From Zantedeschia hybrid cultivar (lineage: Eukaryota; Streptophyta; Magnoliopsida; Alismatales; Araceae), in NCBI GenBank assembly GCA_030544215.1, contig JARZZO010000009.1, positions 50,897,129 to 50,961,128 of the forward strand: a stretch of DNA of 64,000 nt, written 5' to 3'. The stretch's first letter is position 1, and the number at the start of each line of letters is the position of its first letter. Below the pieces are notes generated by a model, which was given only the letters and a program-made list of their open reading frames with translations, did no database searches and had not been told where the DNA came from. The translations under genes were made by a program, and so were the position numbers. Shown piece after piece: positions 23,901 through 34,981 of this stretch.

Positions 23901-24004
23901 TTCCCTCAGCCGACAACATAGCATATCTACTAACAAAGCCTTTGTCTCAAATTGTATTAGAGCGTCACTTAGAGAATATGGGTATTCTGTATAAAAGTGA
24001 TTGA
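20926..24004 (+). pseudogene. pol: C3 pol (protease-integrase-RT-RNase H)
   Basis: Protease with LDTGCVSHIC near 20968; pre-integrase YCRLRHIGENR near 21373; integrase HSDVCGH; RT with QIDVKTAFLNGNL near 22763 and catalytic YVDD near 23026; RNase H with an ADSTT(K)A(K)Y segment near 23650; end TGA 24002-24004. Frame shifts: a 4-bp deletion at about 21348 and a 1-bp deletion at about 22218. Both are also present in C5 and absent from C2 and C1. Stops include TAA 21585-21587 and TAG 22580-22582 (Trp of KWIF), TAG 23636-23638. RT (22640-23635) is the longest open part. Confidence 0.92.
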
Positions 24005-24011
24005 CTTTAGT

Positions 24012-24024
24012 CCAAGTGGGAGAT
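24012..24024 (+). promoter_or_regulatory. Polypurine tract of C3
   Basis: AAGTGGGAGAT just before the 3' LTR TGTTAG. Confidence 0.78.
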
Positions 24025-25599
24025 TGTTAGTATTGGATGGCCTATAAGCCAATTCGACACTGAATTATGTTCAGATTATCAATATAATGACATTTTTCAT
24101 TGTGTATCTTACTTAAGCACTGCTTTTCGAATCACGATGAAGTCCATGAACATATGCATTAATCTTCGGATTTTGATGAGATCATAATTACGGGACCGAA
24201 GGTTTATAAACATATGTTTTTAATTGTTACTAGTCATAGGATGTTTACGAAAGATATCAAACTTCCGGATAGACTAGTATAGGTTTCTTCAGCTCATATG
24301 ATATGGGTGACTGATCCTATAAGTCACTTGTGTGGAGACACTATGCTGGACCTGTAGGTGCTCATTGGCGAATGAGTTCACTGAACTGATCCAACTATGA
24401 ATCGCTGGATGGTAAACACCTCACTGTTAACCAGCTCGATTCTTTTGTCACGGTTGCGTACATGATCCTTGGACTTGAGACACCAAAGATATCTTGTTGG
24501 TAGGTTTCTGAACTTTGACATTGTCTAACGAATCCCTAATCATAGGTTATCAATAAGTCAAGTGGTTGGGTTTAGGAAAATGCCATTGAAGGTAATTGTG
24601 TGTTCAATACGAGATCATCCGCACTCGGTAGTTTGAGAGAGAATGTTCCACCAATGATGCACTTAAAGTCCCTGGCCAGGGCAAACTCTGTATCTGATAA
24701 GGAGTTATCAGATTCAGATTAGCGGCATCTGATTCAAGTGAATCGATCGGTTAGGGTTTAACAGTAAACCATACCCTAGGTCGATTCGGGAACATTGCAC
24801 GGATGAAGGATTATATCTACGCGGTAACCATTGACGGAACGGTTCCAATAGAAGGTTGCGATAACCCTAATGCCATCCAGGATCACGCGATGTTGCTTGG
24901 CATCCAACGTGATCGGAAGCTCGTCCGAATTTACTATGGGACATTAAATTCGGCTGATTAATTAATATAAGGATATTAATTAACTCAATGGGCTAGTAAA
25001 GAGTTACCGAGCTTAATGGGCCATTAACTGGACTGGTATTAGGCCTAGAGGGTCGCACGCAAAAGGTTTTCAAGTCGATGGATAATCCAACAGGATTTCG
25101 GATAAGTCTGTGTTTTTATGAAAAATCGCAAATAGACTTATTATAAAAGAACAGATTCTAGGTCGGGGGCCAGCAACCCTAACCTCGCCGCCGCTTTCTT
25201 TCTCTCTCCTCTTTACTGGACGTACGATATGAGGCGGCCATCTAGAGGCTCCGCTTCGACTCTCGACTGCTTCGCCTTCCGTCTGACAGAAGATTCTGAA
25301 TCCGCATGTCGCGGCAAATTACGCGCAACCAGATGGGATCCACGAACGCCGCATTGAGTGAGGAAGCGAGGACGATCCACCGCGAGGAAAACCACGTGGG
25401 TACCACTAGAGGCCGGGCACTTGCGCGGCTAGCGGCATCGCTCCGACAGAACTGAAAAACAAACGCGGATTCGAATCCACGTAAGGTAAATCTGATTTAC
25501 TTTGGTTTAATTTTATTGATCGAATTGGGACGGATCCAATCCCGAATATTTTATTTTCGCTGCGTTTTTCGGTCGGATCTCGACACAGCGAACCTTACA
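24025..25599 (+). repeat. C3 3' LTR (1575 bp)
   Basis: Starts TGTTAGTATTGGATGG, ends AACCTTACA, followed by TSD GGTAG. TATA box at 25142-25149. Confidence 0.95.
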
Positions 25600-25604
25600 G
25601 GTAG

Positions 25605-26681
25605 GTCTCTGAACTTTGTCCTTGATTAACAAATCCCTAACCATGGGTTATCTATAAGTCAAGTGATCGGGCTCAGGGAGATGCCTTCGAAGGTAATTGT
25701 GTGTTCAATACGGGATAATCCGCTCTCGATAATAGGGGAGAGAATGTTCCAGAAATGATGTGCTTAAGTCTCTGGCTAGGGTAGACTTTGTATCGGATAA
25801 AAAGTTATCTGATATAGATTAGCGGTATCTGATTTAAGTGAATCAACCGGCTTGGTTTAACAGTAAACCATACCCTAGGTCGATTTAGGAACATTGCACG
25901 GATGAAGGATTATATCCGCATGATAACCGATGATGGAACGGTTCCCATAGAGGGTTGCATAAATCCCAATGCCTTTCGGGATCACGTGATGTTGCTTGGC
26001 ATCCAACGTAATCGTAAGCCCATTCGAATTTATTGTAGGACATTAAATTCGGCTGATTAATTAATATAAAGATATTAATTAATTCAGTGGGTCCATAAAG
26101 AGTTACTGGACTTAATGGGGCATTGACTGGACTGGTATTTAGGCCTAGAGGGTCACACATAAAAGATTTTCAAGTCAGTGGATTTTTGACGGGGTTTCGG
26201 ATAAGTGTGGGCTTTTCTGAAAAACCGCAGATCACTTATTATAAAGTAATGTTGCTTGGTCAGGGGCAGACAACCTTGACCTAGCCTCCCCCCTCTCTCT
26301 CCTCTCTCTCTCTGGGCAGCCCCCCCACTCTGGCTGGCCCTGGAGACTCCGCTCGAACTCCCGCCTGCTCTATCTCCCATCCGACAGAAATTCTGAATCC
26401 GCATGTCGCGGCAGATTACGCGCAGCCAAACAAGGTCTGCAGACGCTGCAACGAGTGAAGAAGTAAGGACGATCCACCGAGAGGAAAACCGCGTGGCTAC
26501 CACTAGAGGCTGGGCACCTGCGCGGCTTGCGGCATCACATCGACAAAACGGAATGAACGCAAATTCGAATCTACGTAAGGTAAATCCGATTTACCGTTTA
26601 AGTTTTGTTTATCGGAATGGGACAGATCCAATTTTATTTTCCATTACGTTTTCCCTCGGATCCGACACAACGAACCCAACA
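25605..26681 (+). repeat. C2 5' LTR, right part
   Basis: Resumes after the C3 TSD with GTCTCTGAACTTTG and ends CGAACCCAACA before the PBS. With 15905-16384 it makes a 1557-bp LTR. TATA-like TATAAAG at 26241-26247. Confidence 0.9.
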
Positions 26682-26682
26682 G

Positions 26683-26695
26683 TGGTATCAGATAT
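26683..26695 (+). promoter_or_regulatory. Primer-binding site of C2 (decayed)
   Basis: TGGTATCAGATAT; the first ten bases match the tRNA-iMet complement, the rest has drifted. Confidence 0.72.
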
Positions 26696-28810
26696 AGGTT
26701 CCGCTATGTTCTTCGCCGTTTCGGTCTCCGGATTGTCATTTTTATAATATATTCCATGCTAGTTTTTTATTTTAATTGCATGATCCATGTTCATTAGATG
26801 AACGTGATTAATTAATAGTAATTTATTGCATTAAATTCGGATTTTTTCTATGTGCGTTTCATGTTCATCGTTTGGCGAAGAACGGGTACGAATCGGGGTC
26901 TTCACAGGCACCCCAACAGTTGGGGATTGCTCACCGGAGTTTTGAATCCCTCCTTGGGGATCACCGGCCACCGACCGGCGACAAAGAAGGCCACAACTGA
27001 CCCCTTCTCCTCATCCATCTTCCTGCTGGTTCAGTTGGGGGGGGGGGGGGGGGGGGGAACCGCCAGCGACCAGGGGTCACTGGTGCCGTTGCCGGTGGGC
27101 ATCGGACGGCCTCCCATGGGGCAGGGCCCCGTCGGCTGACGCCTGCAGGGTAGGCTGCCACCAGTAGGGTGCCGCCCCCTTCACCCTGCGCAACTAGGGT
27201 TTCCCTAGCTGTGTCAGGTGAAGGGGGTGGGCCCATCGGGCCGGATGTGGTCCGGCCCCTGGGCCGAGCCCAGTCGGTGCCTGGCTCGGGCCCACACCCG
27301 CCCCCCTTTATATCCCCTATTTCTTATTTGCTGCCCTTTTCAATTACATAATTTGATTTAAATTTAAAATGAGATTTTTTAATTAAATTAAATTATGTTT
27401 TATAATTTTTAAAGGCCAGTAAATAGATTTAACTATTCTAGGGATATTTAACAAATGTTGCTAATTAATCTAATTGTTAGATTAAGGGATATTAAAGATA
27501 GTTAATTTAATTTCTTTAATATCAATAATTTTAGCCTACATGGAATATTATAAATATGTCAATTTAGAGTTTTTGCACATGTGATGTGATTTAATTGCTT
27601 ATTTAAATTTGATTTTAAACTAGCATGTTAAAACAAAATAAAAATCTTTTCGAAAATACAAATCCAAATTTTGTTTGGTCCCTGATTTATGAAACCAAAT
27701 TATATATTTTTGAAAATTCTAGCGATGTGATGTGCTAATTCATGTGTGGTTTGTTTAATTAAAAATTGCACGGTGGTCATGGATAAGCACAAGATATAAT
27801 TTCATGTGATGATGTGTGGATATGGATCGATGGTATATAGGTGTTTGGATTATTATTAATTGTTAATAAATAGAGATTTGCGTACCTCTTCCTCTTTCAT
27901 ATTCTATTGTATCTCTACCTCTCTCCTTGATGTACTCGCCATAAGGTTTCTTTAAATTATCATATAAATTATGAATTTATAATGTAATTTGATCGAGGTG
28001 ACTGAGCGTGGAGCAAGGATGATCCACAAATGCAACCAAGAAGGAAATGAAGGAGTTCATTCAGCCTATGAGTTTGCGGACTCATGATATAATTGTTATA
28101 TTGTGTATGTGTGTGTGTGTATCTTACTGTATGGCCAAACCACAGTGCTATCCATGACCACACCATGACATGTATGCGATGCGTGTATATTTCTTTTGAT
28201 TACGAATCAAATTATCTAGGTTATTAGTATATATAATATATGCGATATATTTAAATACTATCACCTAGGATGAGACCAAAAACAAATAAAATAAAACCTT
28301 CATTATAAAGTCTAAGCCGTAGCGCGAGTCATTAAGAATGCACTGCGTGGCTCTCCATCAATATAGTTTTTAAAACTTAATTCAGTGGTGGCATTTTCTA
28401 CGTGTTTACCCGAGATTTGCCATCACCCGGGGACTATATTCCTACTCTACTCTATCACGTATTGATGGTAAAGCTTAGACCAGACATAATGGTCTTCTAT
28501 GTTTATCCGGAACCATTAATAACCTGGGAGCCAAAATAAGATCGGATATTGCAAGGAGTTGCAATTACCGTGAGATAGTTGCTTTGAGATAGCAGTATGA
28601 TACTATGTATTTACCCGAGGTCATACTGTGATACTTGAATATTCTGATCCCCACTAGGAGACAGTCGGTATCTCCCGTTTTATATACCTGAAGGTTATAC
28701 AGTCCGACGAAAATTAGTAGGAGTAAAACTAGATAATAAAGTCTATATCTTGTTTCCATTAATAACTAAATTTCTGCTAATTAAAATTTGATTATCTCCT
28801 GTAAGCTAAA
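26696..28810 (+). other. C2 leader
   Basis: Untranslated leader. GC-rich block 26900-27310 with a 21-base G run (27037-27057) and a CTAGGG/CCCTAG hairpin at 27194-27208. TCTAATTGTTAGATTA inverted repeat near 27468. Conserved hairpin 27872-27889. GT-rich microsatellite at about 28102-28119. Stem-loop array 28385-28628. No credible ORF. Confidence 0.7.
28385..28628 (+). other. C2 leader stem-loop array, loop GTGTTTACCCG
   Basis: Hairpin 1: GTGGTGGCA (28385-28393) with TGCCATCAC (28418-28426). Hairpin 2 is lost to a deletion near 28427. Hairpin 3: TAATGGT (28487-28493) with ACCATTA (28512-28518). Hairpin 4: CAGTATGA (28593-28600) with TCATACTG (28621-28628). Same order and spacing as in C3. Confidence 0.6.
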
Positions 28811-29649
28811 ATGTCGCACCATAACCCGTTGCGTGGCATACTAGTTGCCAATCATTTGACAGGCCCTAATTACCTAGACTGGCTCAGGAATATGAAGATT
28901 GTCCTCAGATCTAAGCAAATTGCATATGTCATGGATGAAGAACCTCCTACTGAACCAGCATTAGATGTCCTAGAGGAGGACATACTGACATATGAGAAAT
29001 AGAAGGAAGATTCCACTATGGCCTAATGCTACATGCTAGCCTCTATGAGCAATTGTAGAGGCAGCATGAGGAGATGGATGCTAGATCCATCATGATCTAT
29101 TTGAAGGAGCTATTCAGTGAGCAGAGCAGAATCGAAAGATATGATATATCTAAGAATCTGTTCAAGGCTCAGATAGCAGGGGGATCTTCAGTACTGACTC
29201 ATGTGCTGAAGATGATAGAATGGGTGTAGAGGCTGGATGCTTTTGGGGTCCCACTTCTCAAAGAGATGTATACATACCTTGTGTTATCTTTACTTCCACA
29301 ATCATATGCTTAGTTCATAGTTAGTTTTAACATGAACAAGATCCTGACCACTTTGATTGAATTACTAAATATGCTGAAGACTGCAGAGGAGAACCTTGTG
29401 AAGGAAAAACCCCAAGTCCTCATGGTTCGTAAGACCAGCCGAAAGATATTGGTAGTTTAAGCCTTTAAGAAAGGTAAATGTAAGAATCAGAAGAAGTCAA
29501 AAGTTGTCAAGAAGGATAAGGACAAGAGTGCTGACAAGGGTGAATACTTCTACTGTTATCAGAAGGGCCACTGGAAGAGAAATTGCAAAGAATACCTTAA
29601 AGATAGGGCTCAAGAAACTATGAAGCAGTAAGACGCTTCAGGTATCTAT
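28811..29649 (+). pseudogene. gag: C2 gag (copia)
   Basis: ATG at 28811, start MSHHNPLRGILVANHL, then GPNYLDWLRNMKIVL. Stops: TAG at 29000-29002 (Trp of KWKED), TAA in AQC near 29024. A 4-bp deletion near 29056 (in NELQRQ) shifts the frame. Zinc knuckle remnant C-YQKGHWKRNC near 29551, first Cys pair damaged. Old, non-functional copy. Confidence 0.88.
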
Positions 29650-32600
29650 ATGATAGATTTAAGCTTGTCAATCAGAGATTATACATCATGGGTATTAGAT
29701 ACTGGATGTGTTTCTCATATCTGCAATTCTGTACAGGTACTGACGAGAAAACGTAACCTGAGGACCGACGTGGTGGAGCTGAGGCTAGGTAATGGCGCAA
29801 GAGTTGTGATGATCGCTGTAGGGACAGTGAAGCTAAAGCTACCATTCAGAGACACTTTTTCATTAGATGAATATTATTATGTATCTAGCATAATAAGGAA
29901 TATTATTTCTATTTGATGTTTAGATAGAATTGGGTACATTTTATCTATTGGGAACAATTGTTGTTTAATTTATTTCAGAAATAAATTAATACCTTCTGCT
30001 TCATTATCCAATGGATTGTACCTATTGAATGTATCTCACAATAATTTACATATCGGTTCTTTAACTGAAAGAAATAAGTATGAAGTGAACAAAGCCTACC
30101 TATGATATTGTAAGTTTGGTCACATTGGTGAAAATAGACTCCAAATGTTGTATAAAAATGGATAGTTAGATCCATTTGATCATGAATCGTATGTAACCTG
30201 TGAGTCATGTTTGATGGGTAAAATGACAAAATCTCTATTTACTGGAACTGGAGAACGAGCCAAAGAGATATTGGAACTAATACATTCTGATGTATGTGGT
30301 CCTATGTCAACCCAAGCTATTGGTGGTTTCTCCTATTTCATTATGTTCACTGATGATTTATCAAGGTATGGTTTCATATACTTCAATTGTATAAATCAGA
30401 AGTTTTTGCGAAATTCAGAGAACTTAAGAATGAAGTGGAGAAACAACTGGAAAGAGCATCAAAGCCATCCGATCTGATCGTGGTGGGGAATACTTGAGTG
30501 CAGAGTTCACGAAATACTTAAAGGATAATGGTATCCTTTCTCAGCTTACACCTCTTTATACGACTCAAATGAATGGTGTATCAGAAAGGAAGAATCGTAC
30601 ATTAATGGAAATGGTGTGATCGATGATGAGTATGTCCAAATTACCACTGTCCTTATGGGAATATGCACTTAGCTCGATTATGTATATCCTGAACAAGGTA
30701 CCCAGCAAGTCTGTAGCATCCACTCCATATGAGATATAGAATGGAAGGAAACTAGACCTTAAACATGTTCAAGTCTGGGGATGTCCTGCTTATATCAAAA
30801 GACATGATGCAGATAAGCTGAAGTCCAGAACTAACAAATGCAGATTTGTGGGATATCCGAAGGAAACTTACAGATATTACTTTTATTATCCTGACGAACA
30901 AAAGGTGTTTGTAGCCAGGAGAGCTGTCTTTTTTAAAGAAGATTATATTCTCCAAAAAGACAGTGGGATTAAAGTAATTTTAGAAGAAATTTTAGAACCA
31001 CAAACTGTCAATGGTTCATCAGATGAATTGTCAGTTTCTGAACATGTTCAAGAAAGTAAACAAGAACCTTGTAGGTCAGAAAGAGTACCTAAACCACCCG
31101 AAAGATATATAGGACATATCAATTTGGATGGTTCTAGGATACTCTATAATGAGGATGATGATCCTAAGACTTACCAGGAAGCCATTGAAAGTCCAAAGGC
31201 CGGGAAATGGCAAGAAGCCATGAATTCTGAAATTCAGTCCGTGTACATCAACCAAGTTTGGAACTTGGTCGAATTGCTCGAGGGTATAGTATCCATCGGA
31301 TGCAAGTGGATCTTTAAAAGAAAGATCGGTGCAGATAGACGAATTGAGACTTATAAGGCAAGATTAGTGGCGAAAGGATATCGTCACAGGCAAGGTATTG
31401 ACTATGACAAGACCGTCTCATCTGTTGTCATTATTAAGTCTATCAAAATTCTTCTCGCTATTACACATTACCATGATTATGAAATCTAATAGATGGATGT
31501 GAAGACGGCCTTCCTCAATAGAAATCTTAAGGAAGAGTTGTATATAATACAACCAGATGGCTTCACATCAAAGGAATCTCCAAATATGGTATGCAAGTTG
31601 CAAAGGTTCATTTATGGACTGAAGCAAGCTTCCCGGAGCTGGAACATAAGGTTTAACGAAGCGATAAAATCTTATAGCTTCATTAAGAATGAAGATGAGC
31701 CTTGTGTGTATAAGAAAAATAGTGGGAGCGCAATCACATTTCTAGTCCGTTATGTTGATGACATCCTACTCATTGGGAATAATGTAGGGATGATGTTATC
31801 TGTAAAGGTTTGGCTGTCTAAGAACTTCTCCATAAAGGATTTAGGAGAAGCATCTTACATATTGAAAATGTGGATCTATAGAGATAGATCAAAGAAGATG
31901 CTGGCTTTAACTCAATCCATGTACATAGAAACTATTGTCAAAAGATTTGGCATGGAAAATTTCAAAAGATGTTTCATACCGATGAGACATGGAATTTATC
32001 TCTCTAAAGGTTAGTCTCCAAAGACTCCTGAAGAGAGGGTGATGATGAATAAAATTTCCTATGCTTCAACCATAGGTTCCATCATGTATGCCATGCCATG
32101 TACTAGACCTGATGTAGCATATGTTCTGAGTGTTACGAGCAGACATCAGGCAGATCCAGATAATAAACACTGGAAGGCTGTAAAATGTATCCTTAAGTAC
32201 TAGAGAAGAACTAAGGATATGTTTTTGGTCTATGGAGGAGGAGACTTAAAACTGCATGGATATACTTACTCGAGTTTTCAGTCTGATCCTGATGATAGCA
32301 AGTCGACATCAGTTTTGCTTTTACACTCAACGGGGGAGCAGTGAGCTGGAAAAGTTCCAAGCAAGAAACCACTGTTTATTCGACAATAGAAGCTGAGTAC
32401 ATTGCTGCTGCTGACGCCGCCAAGAAAGCAGTCTAGATGAAGAAATTCATTAGTGATCTTGGTGTAGTAGATAGCATTTTTGGTCCTGTCCCACTGTTGT
32501 GTGACAACAATGGGGTGATTGCTCAAGTGAAAGAGCCGAGGTCTCATCAGAAGTCGAAGCACATTATGTGGCGCTTTCATCTGATCAGAGAGATAATAGC

Positions 32601-32736
32601 TCAAGGAGATGTCATGGTGGAAAGAGTTTCCTCAGCCAACAACATAGCAGATCCACTGACGAAGCCTTTATCTCAAAATGTTTTTGAGCGTCGCTTAGAG
32701 AATATGGGTATTCTATACAATAGCGTTTGGCTTTAG
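29650..32736 (+). pseudogene. pol: C2 pol (protease-integrase-RT-RNase H)
   Basis: Protease LDTGCVSHIC near 29692; stop TGA 29914-29916; pre-integrase region near 30100 with the full-length text missing 4 bp in C3/C5; integrase HSDVCGPM near 30285; RT with MDVKTAFLNRNL near 31493 and YVDD near 31750; RNase H and the C-terminal PRSHQKSKHI segment near 32540; natural stop TAG 32734-32736 after VWL. Private 1-bp deletions near 30379, 30445 and 32312 change frame. TAA TAG at 31487-31492 replaces WQ; TAG 32012-32014. Confidence 0.9.
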
Positions 32737-32738
32737 TC

Positions 32739-32750
32739 CAAGTAGGAGAT
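32739..32750 (+). promoter_or_regulatory. Polypurine tract of C2
   Basis: CCAAGTAGGAGAT before the 3' LTR. Confidence 0.72.
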
Positions 32751-34075
32751 TGTTAGTATTAGAGGGCCTACAAGCCAATCCGATACTGTGTATTATTCAG
32801 TTTATTAATTTAATGGCAATAATTCATTGTGTATTTAATTCGACTTCTGTTTGTCATGTCACGATGAAGTCTATAAACATGTGCAATGGTCTTCTTATTA
32901 TGATGAGATCATAATTATGAGACCGAAGACTTATAAACACATGTTCTTAATTATTCCTACGGAGGATGTTCGAGAATGACATCAAACATCCGAATAGACT
33001 AGTATAAGTTTCTTCAGCTCATATGATGAGCGTGACTGATCCTATAAGTTACTTGTGTGGAGACATTAAGCTAGACCTATAGGTTCTTATTGGTGAATGA
33101 GTTCATTGAACTGATCTGACCATGAATCGCTGGATGGTATCTACCTAACTGTTAACCAGCTAGATACTTTTGTCACGGTTGCGTAGATGGTCCTTGGACC
33201 TGAGAGACTAAGGATACCTTGCTGTTAGGTCTCTGAACTTTGACCTTGATTAACGAATGCCTAACCAAAGGTTATCTATAAGTCAAGTGATCAGGTTCAG
33301 GGAGATTCCCTCGAAGGTAATTATGTATTCAATACAGGATCATCCGGTCTCGATAATAGGAGAGAGACTGTTCTAGAAATGATGTGCTTAAGTCCCTGGC
33401 CAGGGCAGACTCTGTATCAGATAAAGAGTTATCTGATATAGATTAGCGGCATCTGATTCAAGTGAATCGGCCGGCTAGGGTTTAACAGTAAACCATATCC
33501 AAGGTCGATTCGGGAACATTGCACGGATGAAGGATTATATCCACGTGGTAACCGATGACCGAAAGGTTCCCATAGTGGGTTGCATAAACCCCAATGACTT
33601 CTGAGATCACGCGATGTTGCTTGGGACATTAAATTCGGCTGATTAGTTAATATAAGGATATTAATTAATTCAGTGGGTCCGTAAATAGTTACTGGACTTA
33701 ATGGCCTATTAAGTGGGCTGGTATTTAAGCCTAAAGGGTCGTATGTAAAAGGTTTTCAAGACGATGGATTTTTGACGGGGTTTTGGATAAGTGTGGGTTT
33801 TTCTAAAAAACTGTAAATCACTTATTAAAAAAGGTTTTCCGCAGATGCTGCAACAAGCGAGGACGATCCACCGAGAGGAAGACCGCGTGGATACCGCTAG
33901 AGACCGGGCACCTGCGCGGCTCGCGGCATCACACTGACGGAACCGAACGAACGCGGATTCAAATCCACACAAGTTAAATCCGATTTATTGTTTTAAGTTT
34001 TGTTTACCGAAACGGGATAGATCCATTTTTTTTTCCACTGCGTTTTCCCTCGGATCTGACACCGTGAAAGCAACA
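32751..34075 (+). repeat. C2 3' LTR (1325 bp, internally deleted)
   Basis: Starts TGTTAGTATTAGAGGG, ends GCAACA before TSD TACTA (34076-34080). About 230 bp shorter than the 5' LTR: about 40 bp lost near 33624 and about 190 bp lost at about 33832, just at the TATA position, so the core promoter and start of the R region are gone. Confidence 0.88.
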
Positions 34076-34080
34076 TACTA

Positions 34081-34708
34081 TCACCCAAGGGAGACTAAGA
34101 TGAAAGTTATAAAAAACTCTCGACAAACTCTAAGCCATAACATGAGTAGTTGAGAACTTACCGTGTGGTCCTCTATTGTCATTCATAGGATTCAAATTAC
34201 TTTAGACATGTTTGTTGTACTATCTATAAGCCTATCTATTCGTCAAGAGAGACTGTGACCATGGTATCATATACCTTTTGATCGGGGTAGAGGAACCATA
34301 TAGCCTTGTTATGCTATTTATAAGGGCTATACGCAAATGTATGTCCGTCTCGTAACGATGGTAATACTTAGACCATAATTAATAGCTTCTTGTGCTATCC
34401 ACAAGGGTATTAAACTTTTAGTGGCCAAAGCTATGATAAGGTATTATAAGGAGTTGCAAGTACCATAGGATGTGTACTCTTTGATTGTATTACAATTTCT
34501 TATGCTATCCACAAGGCTATACTATAAGTTATTGAGATTTTGATCCCCGCTAGGAAACAATCAACATTTCCCGTTCTGTATATCCGAGGGTTATATAGTC
34601 CATTGAAAATTAGTGGGAGTAAAACTTGATTAAAAGATCATATCTTGTTTTAAATTTTCATAATTGAACATCTACTAATTAAATTTTATTTGTCTCCTAT
34701 AGTCAAGA
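34081..34708 (+). other. C0 leader, second part, with stem-loops
   Basis: Leader resumes after the C2 TSD. Hairpins: TATAGCC (34299-34305) with GGCTATA (34325-34331) around TTGTTATGCTATTTATAAG; TTAATAGC (34379-34386) with GGTATTAA (34406-34413, one mismatch) around TTGTGCTATCCACAAG. A further loop copy at about 34497-34514 has decayed arms. 'attagtgggagtaaaac' at 34610 is shared with C3, C2 and C5. Confidence 0.62.
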
Positions 34709-34981
34709 ATATCATCAAATAACCCACTATGTGACATACTTGATGGCAATTGTTTGACAGGCCCGAACTACTCAGGTTGGCTCAGAAATTTAAAGATTGT
34801 CCTCAGGTCTGAGCCAATTGCCTATGTCCTGGAAGATGATCCTCCTATTGAACCAACATTGGATGTCCTTGAAGCAGAGATAATCATCTATGAGAAGTGG
34901 AAGGAGGACTCCACTCTGGTACAATGTTATATGCTTGCCTCTATGAACCATGAGTTGCAGAGGCAATATGAGAACATGGAT
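34709..34981 (+). pseudogene. gag: C0 gag fragment (copia), cut by G2
   Basis: Frame homologous to C2 gag. The start codon position has ATA (34709) instead of ATG. Clear motif GPNYSGWLRNLKIVL, then EKWKEDSTLVQCYMLAS and ELQRQYENMD, where the G2 LTR begins (TGTAAGG at 34982). No stop in the 91 codons left. The rest of this gene should resume on the right of G2, outside the window. Confidence 0.88.

Larger units (their letters stand above)
16385..25599 (+). mobile_element. C3: complete copia retrotransposon in the C2 LTR, TSD GGTAG
   Basis: 9215 bp with TSD GGTAG at 16380-16384 and 25600-25604. LTRs 16385-17958 and 24025-25599 are 1574 and 1575 bp; by eye the first ~175 bp of the two LTRs differ at about nine sites. 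PBS, 2.1 kb leader, gag-pol (20083-24004) and PPT are all present. The coding region carries at least ten stops and two frameshifts, so it cannot move on its own. Because it splits the C2 LTR, C3 must be younger than C2. Confidence 0.95.
15905..34075 (+). mobile_element. C2: copia retrotransposon in the C0 leader, TSD TACTA
   Basis: TSD TACTA at 15900-15904 and 34076-34080. LTR begins TGTTAGTATTAGATGG and ends CCAACA/GCAACA. Its 5' LTR is split by C3 (pieces 15905-16384 and 25605-26681). Internal region 26682-32750 holds PBS, leader, degenerate gag-pol and PPT; 3' LTR at 32751-34075. C2 lacks the two deletions shared by C3 and C5. Confidence 0.92.
13045..34981 (+). mobile_element. C0: copia element hosting the whole cluster (pieces 13045-15904 and 34076-34981)
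   Basis: The oldest element that can be reconstructed. Its 5' LTR right part (13045-13956) follows C1; PBS and leader run to 15904; C2 interrupts; leader resumes at 34081 after the TACTA duplication (34076-34080) and leads into gag at 34709, which is cut by gypsy G2 at 34982. The left part of its 5' LTR lies left of the window and its pol and 3' LTR should lie right of the window. Continuity is supported because the leader text before 15904 and after 34076 joins to match the leaders of C2 and C3 (...ATACTATCACC...). Confidence 0.8.

Noticed and set aside
26852..27351. Gly/Pro-rich frames on both strands
   Set aside because: GC-rich leader block and G run in C2; no start context or domain.
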